A DNA stretch of 24,277 nucleotides from a virus. The stretch is taken from positions 1-24,277 of IMG/VR virus record IMGVR_UViG_3300046787_000178; one strand, given 5' to 3'. The notes beneath the pieces are model-generated. The model was not told the origin of the DNA. It did not search any database and was given only the letters and a program-made list of their open reading frames with translations. Shown piece after piece: positions 16,876-22,952 of the stretch (its first letter is position 1; the number at the start of each line of letters is the position of its first letter). The translations under genes and the position numbers were made by a program.

Positions 16876-18020
16876 GAGCAAATGAATTTTTAAGAGAAGC
16901 TGAAGAAGCTGCTACAAAAAAACTAGGTCGTGCGTTTAATCACTTAGAAGACCTAGTGTTCTTCCACGGTAGTAAAGGCACAATGGAAGCATTAGAGCAC
17001 TTAAAAGAAATTGCCACAGCAGAGGGTAGCAAAACTATTCGTATGAAGTGGGACGGCAATCCTCAAATCTATTGGGGTCGTGCTAAGAAGGGCGGCCCAC
17101 TAATTCTAGCAGGACATAACGGATGGGCTCGCGGCGCAGCTAGCGATAATCCTCGTGATGTTTACGATTTTATTGTAAACAAAAGCGGCAGTCCTAAAAC
17201 ACCCGAGCAAGCAAAAGAGCGTCAAACTTTTGGTAAACAGTTTGCTAGCTTGTACCCACTGTTTGATGCAGCTACCCCAAAGGACTTTGTGGGCTTTGTG
17301 TATGCAGACGGCTTGTTTTTACAGCAACCAGCAGTTGACAAGCAGGGCGTTTATACATTCTGTCCTAATCCTAAGAGTCAAACATGTTATCATGTAAAAG
17401 CAGATAGCCCACTTGGACAGCAAATTAGCCAAGCTCAGGTAATGGTTGTAGGTCACGCTTACTTCCCCGAGTTTGGCATGGATGACAGCGATCAAAAGCC
17501 AATGGATGATTTTAGTATGTTCAACTCTAATCCTGCATTGATTGTGCAAGGACCAGTGTACAACAGTAATCCCGTAGCGTTAGATACTACTGCTATTGAT
17601 CGTGTTGAACAATACCTAAGTCAACATTCTGCAGAAATTGACAGCTTCTTGCAAGGGACTCCGGGACTTGGCGATCTTAAGAATATATTGTATACCTACG
17701 TTAATCAAACAGCCAAAGCAAAGCAGTTAGATAATCTAGGCGCACAGAACTTCATGGCTTGGCTTAAATCTAGCAAAGTTAGCACTCCTAAGCAGTCTAA
17801 AATAGAACAGCTGACAGTACAGCACTCTAAGGCGCTTGACGCTATTTTTGGGCTTGTTGGACGTATCATGGACTTAAAAGACCAGGTTATTGCGCAAGTA
17901 GAGCAAGGTCAGGGCGAAATATGGGATACACATGGTGAAGGTCGTGTACGCTACGCACCGCCGGGCAAACAGTTCGGAAACGTTAAACTAGTGCCACGCA
18001 GACGATGGACTCCGACTTAA
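16872..18020 (+). CDS. KxDG ligase-like protein (covalent nucleotidyltransferase superfamily candidate, DUF6267-like)
   Basis: 382 residues. R-M-K-W-D-G-N-P-Q-I-Y-W-G has the KxDG motif I of DNA ligases, RNA ligases and capping enzymes, with Lys59 as the candidate AMP-accepting residue. L-I-L-A-G-H-N-G-W (about 77-85) and D-F-V-G-F-V-Y-A-D-G-L-F (138-149) fit the following strands of that fold. Large phage proteins with a KWDG-P-x-x-x-x-G segment are grouped as DUF6267, and this protein resembles them. The N-terminus is MRANEFLREAEEA, the closest match in the window to the T4 capsid-targeting peptide plus L-x-E|A cleavage site. The C-terminal third is helical. It ends before a terminator. Ligase activity is inference. 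Confidence 0.55.
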   Translation: MRANEFLREAEEAATKKLGRAFNHLEDLVFFHGSKGTMEALEHLKEIATAEGSKTIRMKWDGNPQIYWGRAKKGGPLILAGHNGWARGAASDNPRDVYDFIVNKSGSPKTPEQAKERQTFGKQFASLYPLFDAATPKDFVGFVYADGLFLQQPAVDKQGVYTFCPNPKSQTCYHVKADSPLGQQISQAQVMVVGHAYFPEFGMDDSDQKPMDDFSMFNSNPALIVQGPVYNSNPVALDTTAIDRVEQYLSQHSAEIDSFLQGTPGLGDLKNILYTYVNQTAKAKQLDNLGAQNFMAWLKSSKVSTPKQSKIEQLTVQHSKALDAIFGLVGRIMDLKDQVIAQVEQGQGEIWDTHGEGRVRYAPPGKQFGNVKLVPRRRWTPT

Positions 18021-18032
18021 ATTTAATACGCC

Positions 18033-18060
18033 AAAAAAGCCCATTATCCGGGCTTTTTTT
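18033..18060 (+). terminator. rho-independent terminator
   Basis: AAAAAAGCCC and GGGCTTTTTT form a 10-base stem with loop ATTATCC, followed by T. It lies 12 bases after the 18020 stop and closes the 15334-18020 operon. Confidence 0.9.
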
Positions 18061-18068
18061 GTCTTTGT

Positions 18069-18076
18069 GGTAAATA
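18069..18076 (+). promoter_or_regulatory. late-promoter-like motif GGTAAATA
   Basis: Directly after the 18033-18060 terminator and 49 bases before the start at 18126, so the next gene is transcribed by itself. Confidence 0.5.
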
Positions 18077-18086
18077 ATAGTACAAA

Positions 18087-18103
18087 GGCCACAGAGTGTG
18101 GTC
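18087..18103 (+). promoter_or_regulatory. 5'-UTR hairpin before the 18126 gene
   Basis: GGCCACA and TGTGGTC form a seven-pair stem (one G-T wobble) with a GAG triloop. It would lie about five bases from the predicted 5' end of the transcript from the 18069 motif. Likely a stability element. Confidence 0.45.
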
Positions 18104-18125
18104 GACATATACGAGGAGATATATT

Positions 18126-18488
18126 ATGTCAGCAACAACAAGAGTAAACGGCGACGGCCAATTCCTAGAAAGTACACTATACAGTGTATACCAACAAAAA
18201 GCAATCTTAGTTACAATCTTAGACAACAGCTCAACAGCAGTTGATTGTTCTTCATTGGACGACGGTGTAGACGAGATGGTTTCATTAGTAGTTAAAGAAA
18301 TCCAACCTTTGATGTACATCTTAAAAGGTTCAAGCCACAACGAAATCCACGCTATCATCGACGGTCACGCTGTTGATGCAGATACACTACAATTACGTGT
18401 TCGTGAAGTAGTAGCAGGTAAGTTAGGCGTTGCAGCTTCTGGTAACGACTCAACAGTAGCAGTTGGTACAACTATCACTGTAGCTTAA
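18126..18488 (+). CDS. virion-type small protein in its own transcription unit
   Basis: 120 residues without signal peptide or Cys-rich motif, apart from one Cys in A-V-D-C-S-S. It is a mix of beta strands (F-L-E-S-T-L-Y-S-V-Y-Q-Q-K-A-I-L-V-T-I-L) and a C-terminal A-V-G-T-T-I-T-V strand. Strong Shine-Dalgarno GAGGAG, its own late-type promoter motif, a 5' hairpin and flanking terminators on both sides point to high, independent expression. That fits a decoration or other abundant virion protein. No family is recognised. Confidence 0.65.
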   Translation: MSATTRVNGDGQFLESTLYSVYQQKAILVTILDNSSTAVDCSSLDDGVDEMVSLVVKEIQPLMYILKGSSHNEIHAIIDGHAVDADTLQLRVREVVAGKLGVAASGNDSTVAVGTTITVA

Positions 18489-18509
18489 TTCTCCGGGATG
18501 GGAAGACTA

Positions 18510-18532
18510 AGCACCCTCCGGGGTGCTTTTTT
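18510..18532 (+). terminator. rho-independent terminator
   Basis: AGCACCC and GGGTGCT form a perfect 7-base stem with loop TCCG, followed by five T. It closes the single-gene unit ending at 18488. Confidence 0.92.
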
Positions 18533-18560
18533 ACGACTATATTATGATCGATATACTCTA

Positions 18561-18568
18561 ATTAAATA
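18561..18568 (+). promoter_or_regulatory. late-promoter-like motif ATTAAATA, five bases before ATG
   Basis: Only five bases separate the motif from the ATG at 18574. With T4 late spacing, transcription would start at the A of that ATG. Confidence 0.4.
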
Positions 18569-18573
18569 TTATT

Positions 18574-18855
18574 ATGAAAAATACACATTGGAAAGCAGTT
18601 ATGTTTCTAGCTCTAACATTAATGTTGTTAGGAGCAGGTGTGTCTATGTGGGGTATACATCATCACTTAAAATCTATTGCAGTAACCGGGCTTGCTATTA
18701 TTATCACAGTTTGCGTTAGCTGGTGGTTTTGGGTTATGTTTATTATCCGAACGATGATGTCACTAAACGAGAAAACAGTAAATAGTTTAGTAGATATACA
18801 AGTCGACTTGGGCACAGTGAAGATTCTTTTAACAGAATACGAGAAGACTAGATAA
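18574..18855 (+). CDS. small membrane protein with two transmembrane helices
   Basis: 93 residues with two hydrophobic helices: A-V-M-F-L-A-L-T-L-M-L-L-G-A-G-V-S-M-W-G and I-A-V-T-G-L-A-I-I-I-T-V-C-V-S-W-W-F. They are followed by a third hydrophobic segment (V-M-F-I-I-R-T-M) and a charged helical tail. Two starts are possible: ATG 18574, leaderless behind the late-type motif, and ATG 18601, which has GGAAAG about six bases upstream. The longer form adds a basic N-terminus (M-K-N-T-H-W-K-A-V). A dual start of this type is known for the lambda S holin, so holin or lysis-accessory function is one possibility, not established. Confidence 0.7.
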   Translation: MKNTHWKAVMFLALTLMLLGAGVSMWGIHHHLKSIAVTGLAIIITVCVSWWFWVMFIIRTMMSLNEKTVNSLVDIQVDLGTVKILLTEYEKTR

Positions 18856-18858
18856 ATA
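18851..18858 (+). promoter_or_regulatory. late-promoter-like motif GATAAATA overlapping a stop codon
   Basis: The TAA stop at 18853-18855 is part of the motif. It lies 66 bases before the start at 18925. Confidence 0.4.
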
Positions 18859-18924
18859 ACTTACAGGCAAACAATTAGGCATAATCATAGAACCCCAACA
18901 TACACCACTTGGAGAGTGAACATT

Positions 18925-19167
18925 ATGGCTACATCGCCTACGACAGATTTAGAAAAAACAAGTTTAGAAGCTCACGTTGACCTATGTGCATTACGTTATG
19001 CACAATTAGACGACCGTCTTACTAGCTTAGAAGGCAAAGTAAGTTCAGTACATAAAGATATAGTAGAAGGCCAAAAGAGTTTAACTAAGGTAATTATCGG
19101 CACAGCAGGTACAGTTATCGCAGGTATCATATCTATTGTTATAGTATTGTTAATGAAAGCAAGCTAA
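18925..19167 (+). CDS. coiled-coil protein with C-terminal membrane anchor (XhlA-like)
   Basis: 80 residues from ATG 18925, chosen over GTG 18916 because GGAG at 18911-18914 is well placed. The cytoplasmic part is a coiled coil (L-E-A-H-V-D-L-C-A-L-R-Y-A-Q-L-D-D-R-L-T-S-L-E). A single C-terminal transmembrane helix follows: L-T-K-V-I-I-G-T-A-G-T-V-I-A-G-I-I-S-I-V-I-V-L-L. This is the layout of XhlA/haemolysin-type phage lysis proteins. It follows another small membrane protein and has its own terminator; a role in lysis is inference. Confidence 0.65.
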   Translation: MATSPTTDLEKTSLEAHVDLCALRYAQLDDRLTSLEGKVSSVHKDIVEGQKSLTKVIIGTAGTVIAGIISIVIVLLMKAS

Positions 19168-19182
19168 AATACACTATAAAAT

Positions 19183-19211
19183 AAAGCTCTAGTTTAGCTA
19201 GGGCTTTTTTT
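19183..19211 (+). terminator. rho-independent terminator
   Basis: AAAGCTCTAG and CTAGGGCTTT form a 10-pair stem with one G-T wobble and loop TTTAG, followed by T residues to 19211. Confidence 0.85.
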
Positions 19212-19217
19212 ATGGCT

Positions 19218-19225
19218 GTTAAATA
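19218..19225 (+). promoter_or_regulatory. late-promoter-like motif GTTAAATA, five bases before ATG
   Basis: Immediately after the terminator and five bases before the ATG at 19231, where no Shine-Dalgarno exists. The predicted transcript begins at the ATG. Confidence 0.45.
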
Positions 19226-19230
19226 CACTG

Positions 19231-19605
19231 ATGATTTACTGCCTATATACACTTGTTGACATTACTGCTTCCGGACAGTATAAATCTAGAAATGATCTAG
19301 AAAGACTGCAACAACAAAACTTTGATACTGTGATACAAACTATCGGACTTGCAGGTAACGTTTACTACGAACGACCGCCCGAATTGCGTCCTGCTGAGAT
19401 ATTCGGTAATGCAAACATAGACTGTTGGTACTTTGAATGGCGAATGGAAATTGATCACTTGTTCGAATACAACGGTGATGAGATTGCACGATTAAAGGAC
19501 TTGTTCGAATTTGTTCCGGTTATTACTAACTTAACAGAAACTACTAAATTTGAACGCCCAATGTTTAAACTTGGGCACAATATTATTTTCGATTACAAAC
19601 AATAA
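19231..19605 (+). CDS. conserved phage protein of unknown function (leaderless start)
   Basis: 124 residues, mixed alpha/beta. It starts M-I-Y-C-L-Y-T-L-V-D-I-T-A-S-G-Q-Y, then Q-Q-Q-N-F-D-T-V-I-Q-T-I-G-L-A-G-N-V, and a second half C-W-Y-F-E-W-R-M-E-I-D-H-L-F-E-Y-N-G-D. The beginning is beta-strand-like and cannot be shortened without losing the first strand, so the ATG at 19231 is the likely start although no Shine-Dalgarno precedes it. Similar proteins occur in T4-like marine phages, and the function is not known to me. The gene follows a terminator and is the only one in its unit before the promoter at 19601. Confidence 0.72.
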   Translation: MIYCLYTLVDITASGQYKSRNDLERLQQQNFDTVIQTIGLAGNVYYERPPELRPAEIFGNANIDCWYFEWRMEIDHLFEYNGDEIARLKDLFEFVPVITNLTETTKFERPMFKLGHNIIFDYKQ

Positions 19606-19608
19606 ATA
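19601..19608 (+). promoter_or_regulatory. late-promoter-like motif AATAAATA overlapping a stop codon
   Basis: The TAA stop at 19603-19605 is part of the motif. It lies 26 bases before the start at 19635. Confidence 0.5.
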
Positions 19609-19634
19609 TACAATAGGCGGGATTGTAACACATT

Positions 19635-20363
19635 ATGTTTTTAAGAGAGTTCAAGGTAGAGAGCATTGTTGACCAAGCTATTTTGTTTCACAAAGAGCTT
19701 AATCCAAAGCTGTGGCAACAGCGCCGTCTTCGCCCTGAAGTTCGCTACAAACTATTAAAAGTTGCTAAACATTTTATAGAATTCATAAACATACCTAGTA
19801 TACGTCTTAAGGATGTAACTATATCGGGATCGAACGCAGCCTACACATACACTGAAAATAGTGATTTAGATCTACATCTTGTAGTAGATATTCCCGCAGC
19901 AGCACAATATCATTTAAAACCTTTGTTTGACGCAAAGAAGAATCAATATAACTTCAACCACGATGTAAGACTACGTGGCATTGAAGTTGAAGTGTACGTA
20001 CAACCTAGTACGGATGTGCATCACTCAGCAGGTATATATTCAGTATTAGATGACCAATGGCTATCACAACCTAAGGCAGTCAAAGTAACAATTGACGATA
20101 ATGATGTAGAGCTTAAAGTACGCAACTACTTAAACAAGATTAAAATGGCATTACGATCTCCAGATATCAAAGTGTCAAACATAGTTAAAGATAGAATTAA
20201 TCGTTTACGTAAAAACGGTTTAGAACGCGAAGGCGAGTTTTCTGTTGAAAACATTGCATTCAAAGTGTTAAGGGCAAAAGGTTACATCGATCAATTGCGA
20301 CAACATATATACGATTTAGAAGACAAGGCAATGAGCCTAGGAGAACAAAATGAAAAGAAATGA
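19635..20363 (+). CDS. nucleotidyltransferase-fold protein
   Basis: 242 residues. The NTase signature is clear: Gly65-Ser66 in T-I-S-G-S-N-A-A-Y, then N-S-D-L-D-L-H-L-V-V-D with the metal-binding Asp77 and Asp79, and a third acidic residue in G-I-E-V-E-V-Y-V (Glu117/Glu119). The N-terminal 60 residues and C-terminal 80 residues are helical. Acceptor substrate is unknown. The start M-F-L-R-E-F-K-V-E-S resembles the shared capsid-targeting-like peptide. The gene is followed by an overlapping chain of small genes with tight coupling. Confidence 0.72.
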   Translation: MFLREFKVESIVDQAILFHKELNPKLWQQRRLRPEVRYKLLKVAKHFIEFINIPSIRLKDVTISGSNAAYTYTENSDLDLHLVVDIPAAAQYHLKPLFDAKKNQYNFNHDVRLRGIEVEVYVQPSTDVHHSAGIYSVLDDQWLSQPKAVKVTIDDNDVELKVRNYLNKIKMALRSPDIKVSNIVKDRINRLRKNGLEREGEFSVENIAFKVLRAKGYIDQLRQHIYDLEDKAMSLGEQNEKK

Positions 20364-20871
20364 AATACTAGGCGAACACAAAAAAGGTATTAAGGCTGTT
20401 AAGTATAACAAGAAGCCAACTAATCCATCTGCGGCTCATGCTAAAGCTAAAGAAAAACTAGCACCAGTTAAACCATTAGAAGAAGGACTTGCTGAAATGC
20501 GATATAAAAGAGATGCATACCAACGTGATTACGATTCAAGTGTAGCAGGAATGGGCAAACGTGATAGCCTAGCTTATCAGTTAGACGGTGGCGCAAACGA
20601 CGAAGGGTGGGATGAAGAACCTAGACAATACCATGCTAGACCTCAGCAGTCTAAGGGTATGTATTTTTATAATGTACCTCCTGAAAAGGAACTTACTGCA
20701 AAAGCATTTGGTCTAAGACAGACTAGAAGCGGTAAGTGGTATTCTAAAATGAAAACTCCGACTAACGAAAAAGAATTCGGACCTGGTCGTTACTGGGAAC
20801 CAAAGAATGAAGCAATGGGTGCAGAAGTAGGTAAGATTGCTAAAGTCCAACTACTAAGAAAGCAACATTAA
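20350..20871 (+). CDS. phage protein, N-terminal part of a gene with an apparent frame change
   Basis: 173 residues, from M-K-R-N-E-I-L-G-E-H to a TAA at 20869. It is polar, with a Lys/Pro-rich start and an aromatic middle (Y-F-Y-N-V-P-P-E-K-E-L, then A-F-G-L-R-Q-T-R-S-G-K-W-Y). After M-G-A-E-V-G-K-I-A-K-V the reading changes to an unlikely Q-L-L-R-K-Q-H end. In the -1 frame a coherent domain runs on to a stop at 21042-21044 that overlaps the next start as ATGA. The gene was probably once (or still is, by frameshifting) one reading frame of about 231 residues. Shine-Dalgarno TAGGAG is good. Confidence 0.65.
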   Translation: MKRNEILGEHKKGIKAVKYNKKPTNPSAAHAKAKEKLAPVKPLEEGLAEMRYKRDAYQRDYDSSVAGMGKRDSLAYQLDGGANDEGWDEEPRQYHARPQQSKGMYFYNVPPEKELTAKAFGLRQTRSGKWYSKMKTPTNEKEFGPGRYWEPKNEAMGAEVGKIAKVQLLRKQH

Positions 20872-21044
20872 CCAAGCCCGACGGCAGTTCTATGGAAGTT
20901 GACAGCACAGCATTAAAGCCAACGCCTGATGGTAAAATGGCTATAGACACTCCGGACGCTAATGAAATCAAAGCAGGAACTTCTGTAGTAAGTACAGAAT
21001 CGGCAGACCTTACTGCTATGTTACGTATTGCAGGCTTAAGATGA
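20844..21044 (+). pseudogene. displaced C-terminal frame of the 20350 gene
   Basis: The -1 frame is open from 20844 to TGA 21042-21044, with no good start codon at its head. It encodes T-T-K-K-A-T-L-T-K-P-D-G-S-S-M-E-V-D, then L-K-P-T-P-D-G-K-M-A-I-D-T-P and K-A-G-T-S-V-V, a beta-rich small domain. A one-base loss (for example in a C run at 20847-20848) would produce the break. Real recoding is less likely because no classical slippery heptamer is visible. Confidence 0.6.
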
Positions 21045-21241
21045 AAATCAACGAATTGATTAAAGAGTTTGAAGTTTATACGTCAAACGAAGAACAACAG
21101 ATGTTAGAACAACTAACATACGTTCGACCTCTAAGTAGTTTTAGCGAGCGTGATCAGTTCACAATTGAGAGCCTAATTAGGAAATCTCTGGTAATTAAGT
21201 TAGGAGATGTAAATCCTAGAGTAATTGCCAATGAACTATAA
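21041..21241 (+). CDS. small conserved phage protein
   Basis: 66 residues, predominantly helical: M-K-I-N-E-L-I-K-E-F-E-V-Y, L-S-S-F-S-E-R-D-Q-F-T-I-E-S-L-I-R-K-S-L. The start fits the shared M-[RK]-x-x-E pattern and is followed by I-K-E. The ATGA overlap with the upstream frame and an 11-base overlap with the next gene indicate coupling. No function recognised. Confidence 0.65.
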   Translation: MKINELIKEFEVYTSNEEQQMLEQLTYVRPLSSFSERDQFTIESLIRKSLVIKLGDVNPRVIANEL

Positions 21242-21662
21242 ACGCCAAGCCAAACAATTAGAGTCGTTCTTAGAAGACGAATTTAAGAAAAAGATACCTA
21301 TTGCAGTTTTACCCGACAAGAGTTTAGTATATAAACGCTATAAGATCAAACAAAACAAGCAAGGGCTATGGGCGTTAAGTTATGCTGGCAAGGATGATAT
21401 AGATTATTTTAGAATTAAGACCACTGCTATTCTAGCAGCTAAGTTTTATGATCAAACTAATTTTAATCGCTATAACGAAGTCAAGACATTAGATTCGCAA
21501 TACTGGAACAACAGCAACGATGCTAGTTTTTTCAAGTATAGGTACGAACATGCTAAAGATCTAGAAAAGCGAGATATTTGCTTGTGGCGATGGGAAATTG
21601 CAGACGGCCGAGCTAAACGTTACAAGGAATTAATTTCCGCAATGTTTAAGTCAAACTTTTGA
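21231..21662 (+). CDS. conserved phage protein of unknown function
   Basis: 143 residues from ATG 21231; an upstream in-frame TTG at 21225 is less likely. Basic, aromatic-rich, mixed alpha/beta: Y-K-R-Q-A-K-Q-L-E-S-F-L, Y-K-R-Y-K-I-K-Q-N-K-Q-G-L-W-A-L, then F-R-I-K-T-T-A-I-L-A-A-K-F-Y and C-L-W-R-W-E-I-A-D-G-R. No catalytic motif is seen. It ends in a TGA that forms part of the next late-type motif. Confidence 0.65.
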   Translation: MNYKRQAKQLESFLEDEFKKKIPIAVLPDKSLVYKRYKIKQNKQGLWALSYAGKDDIDYFRIKTTAILAAKFYDQTNFNRYNEVKTLDSQYWNNSNDASFFKYRYEHAKDLEKRDICLWRWEIADGRAKRYKELISAMFKSNF

Positions 21663-21668
21663 TAAATA
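21661..21668 (+). promoter_or_regulatory. late-promoter-like motif GATAAATA overlapping a stop codon
   Basis: The motif shares two bases with the TGA at 21660-21662 and lies 30 bases before the start at 21699. Confidence 0.5.
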
Positions 21669-21698
21669 AAAATAACAGTCTTTTAGGGATTACAGAAC

Positions 21699-22595
21699 AT
21701 GCAGATTAAAGAACTTTCACATCCAAAGAGCAGCAAAGCACTCAACGAGAGCGTAGCTAAGAAATTTGGATATAAATTAAACGTAGACAGTTTCACAATG
21801 GAACAACTACAAGCAGCACGTGACAAGATCACTTTTGAACTTGCTGAATTCGAAACAAGCAGAAACTATGATGCTGTATTCGAAAGCAACGCTTACCAGC
21901 GTGACCGTGCATTACTTGATGTAATCACACAGGCAATTTCAGAGCGCACACTTTCTCCAGGCGAAGAAAAGAAGAAAGAAAAATATGTAAAAGGCATGAA
22001 GTCAAAGTCAGGCGAATTTAAAAAGCGTTATGGCGAAAAAGGCGAAGAAGTTATGCATGCCACAGCTACTAAGATGGCTAAGAAAGAAAGCATTGAAGAA
22101 GCAATGCAAGTTCTACGTGGTGTTCTAGCAGAACGAGTTCTTACTGAAGGCGAAGAAGAAAAAGCAGCGTTGATCATGAGCGCTCGTGATATGGTTGACA
22201 AAGTCACTGGATGGCTGGAAGATACTGCATCATTAAAATCAGAAACCATGTTAGAATTAGTGGACTCTATAAGAGACGAATTAGGCTCAGACATTAGCAA
22301 CCAGTTCTCTGGTAAAGTTAAGCCAGCTCTAGAAGAAGTATATAACACATTAGAAACTGCACGTACTACACTAGCACAAGCAGTAGCTATCTTAACAGGT
22401 GAAGAAGCTCCAGGAATGGGTGCAGAAGCTCCACCAGAAATGGGTATGCCAGGCGAAGAAGAATTCCCAACAGGCGACGAGTTTGCAGCAAGTGAAGCAG
22501 GCGCAGGTGGCGAAGAAGAAGCAGGCCGTGCAATGCGTGAAAGTATTGCATACAGCCGCAAGCTAGGCACTATCTTAAGTTCAAAAAAAAAGTAA
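21699..22595 (+). CDS. acidic helical phage protein, possibly prohead core/scaffold; zero-frame product
   Basis: 298 residues, highly charged and mainly helical. The middle contains S-P-G-E-E-K-K-K-E-K-Y-V-K-G-M-K, then F-K-K-R-Y-G-E-K-G-E-E-V-M-H-A-T-A-T-K-M-A-K-K, a stretch common in small phage proteins. A long acidic section and a flexible Gly/Glu/Ala/Pro/Met-rich linker (about 250-280) follow. The end R-E-S-I-A-Y-S-R-K-L is followed by a Lys run encoded on A9. An L-N-E|S site at residues 15-18 resembles prohead-protease cleavage sites. The properties fit a scaffold or core protein, which is inference. The zero frame ends on TAA directly after the slippery site. Confidence 0.7.
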   Translation: MQIKELSHPKSSKALNESVAKKFGYKLNVDSFTMEQLQAARDKITFELAEFETSRNYDAVFESNAYQRDRALLDVITQAISERTLSPGEEKKKEKYVKGMKSKSGEFKKRYGEKGEEVMHATATKMAKKESIEEAMQVLRGVLAERVLTEGEEEKAALIMSARDMVDKVTGWLEDTASLKSETMLELVDSIRDELGSDISNQFSGKVKPALEEVYNTLETARTTLAQAVAILTGEEAPGMGAEAPPEMGMPGEEEFPTGDEFAASEAGAGGEEEAGRAMRESIAYSRKLGTILSSKKK

Positions 22596-22627
22596 ATGAA
22601 GGTGCGGATAATTTAATCCGCATCCTT
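22583..22627 (+). other. -1 programmed ribosomal frameshift signal
   Basis: Nine A followed by G give the heptamer A-AAA-AAG in frame (22586-22592), the slippery sequence of E. coli dnaX, with TAA immediately after it. Six bases later (22599) a stem-loop begins. AAGG/CCTT and TGCGGAT/ATCCGCA pair across a six-base loop with one bulged T. The -1 frame is open from here to 22915. Confidence 0.75.
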
Positions 22628-22915
22628 TCACACTTAAAAAACAAAGCAGAGCGCACCGGCGGTGGCCAATATAGTTGGGAAGCAGTTTCCAACTTGTTGC
22701 AAAACATGTCCGGTTCCGAAATGGATTACGAAACATTCAAAGCAGAATACGATTCGATTCCACAGCTAAAAAATATTGTACAACAGTTTGATTCACGAGG
22801 TGTTACTTTGGTTAAACCTAAAGAACCAGAAGCAACTCGTTCGGATAAAAACACAGCAGGGTTAGATGCAGCAGCGTCTAGAGCGGCAGCTAAATCGCTC
22901 AAACAGCCTGGATGA
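22592..22915 (+). CDS. -1 frame extension of the 21699 gene
   Basis: In the -1 frame, 107 residues follow the slippery site, giving a 405-residue fusion. The extension starts V-N-E-G-A-D-N-L-I-R-I-L-S-H-L-K, continues Q-Y-S-W-E-A-V-S-N-L-L-Q-N-M and D-Y-E-T-F-K-A-E-Y-D-S-I-P-Q-L-K-N-I-V, and ends in an Ala/Lys-rich tail. The helix before the first internal ATG (22694) belongs to the same fold, so starting there would cut the domain. No Shine-Dalgarno precedes that ATG. Expression as a minor fusion product is therefore the best reading. An A9 assembly error is the alternative. Confidence 0.65.
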   Translation, partial: VNEGADNLIRILSHLKNKAERTGGGQYSWEAVSNLLQNMSGSEMDYETFKAEYDSIPQLKNIVQQFDSRGVTLVKPKEPEATRSDKNTAGLDAAASRAAAKSLKQPG

Positions 22916-22917
22916 GC

Positions 22918-22947
22918 TTGACGTAAAGGGTCGTAATACTATATAAT
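22918..22947 (+). promoter_or_regulatory. strong sigma70-type promoter before the exonuclease gene
   Basis: TTGACG (22918-22923) and TATAAT (22942-22947) are separated by 18 bases. The ATG at 22953 lies five bases after the -10 box, so the message is nearly leaderless. AAAGGGTC (22925-22932) and GACCCTTT (22955-22962) form an inverted repeat flanking the -10 box and start codon, a possible operator. Confidence 0.65.
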
Positions 22948-22952
22948 GTACT

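Noticed and set aside
22028-22570. A 180-codon open frame on the minus strand opposite the acidic protein gene.
   Set aside because: Ser/Ala/Pro-rich shadow of the Glu/Lys/Ala-rich plus-strand gene, without a ribosome-binding site.
22599-22627. Stem-loop as a rho-independent terminator for the 21699 gene.
   Set aside because: No T run follows it; an open coding frame passes through it and the slippery site lies just before.
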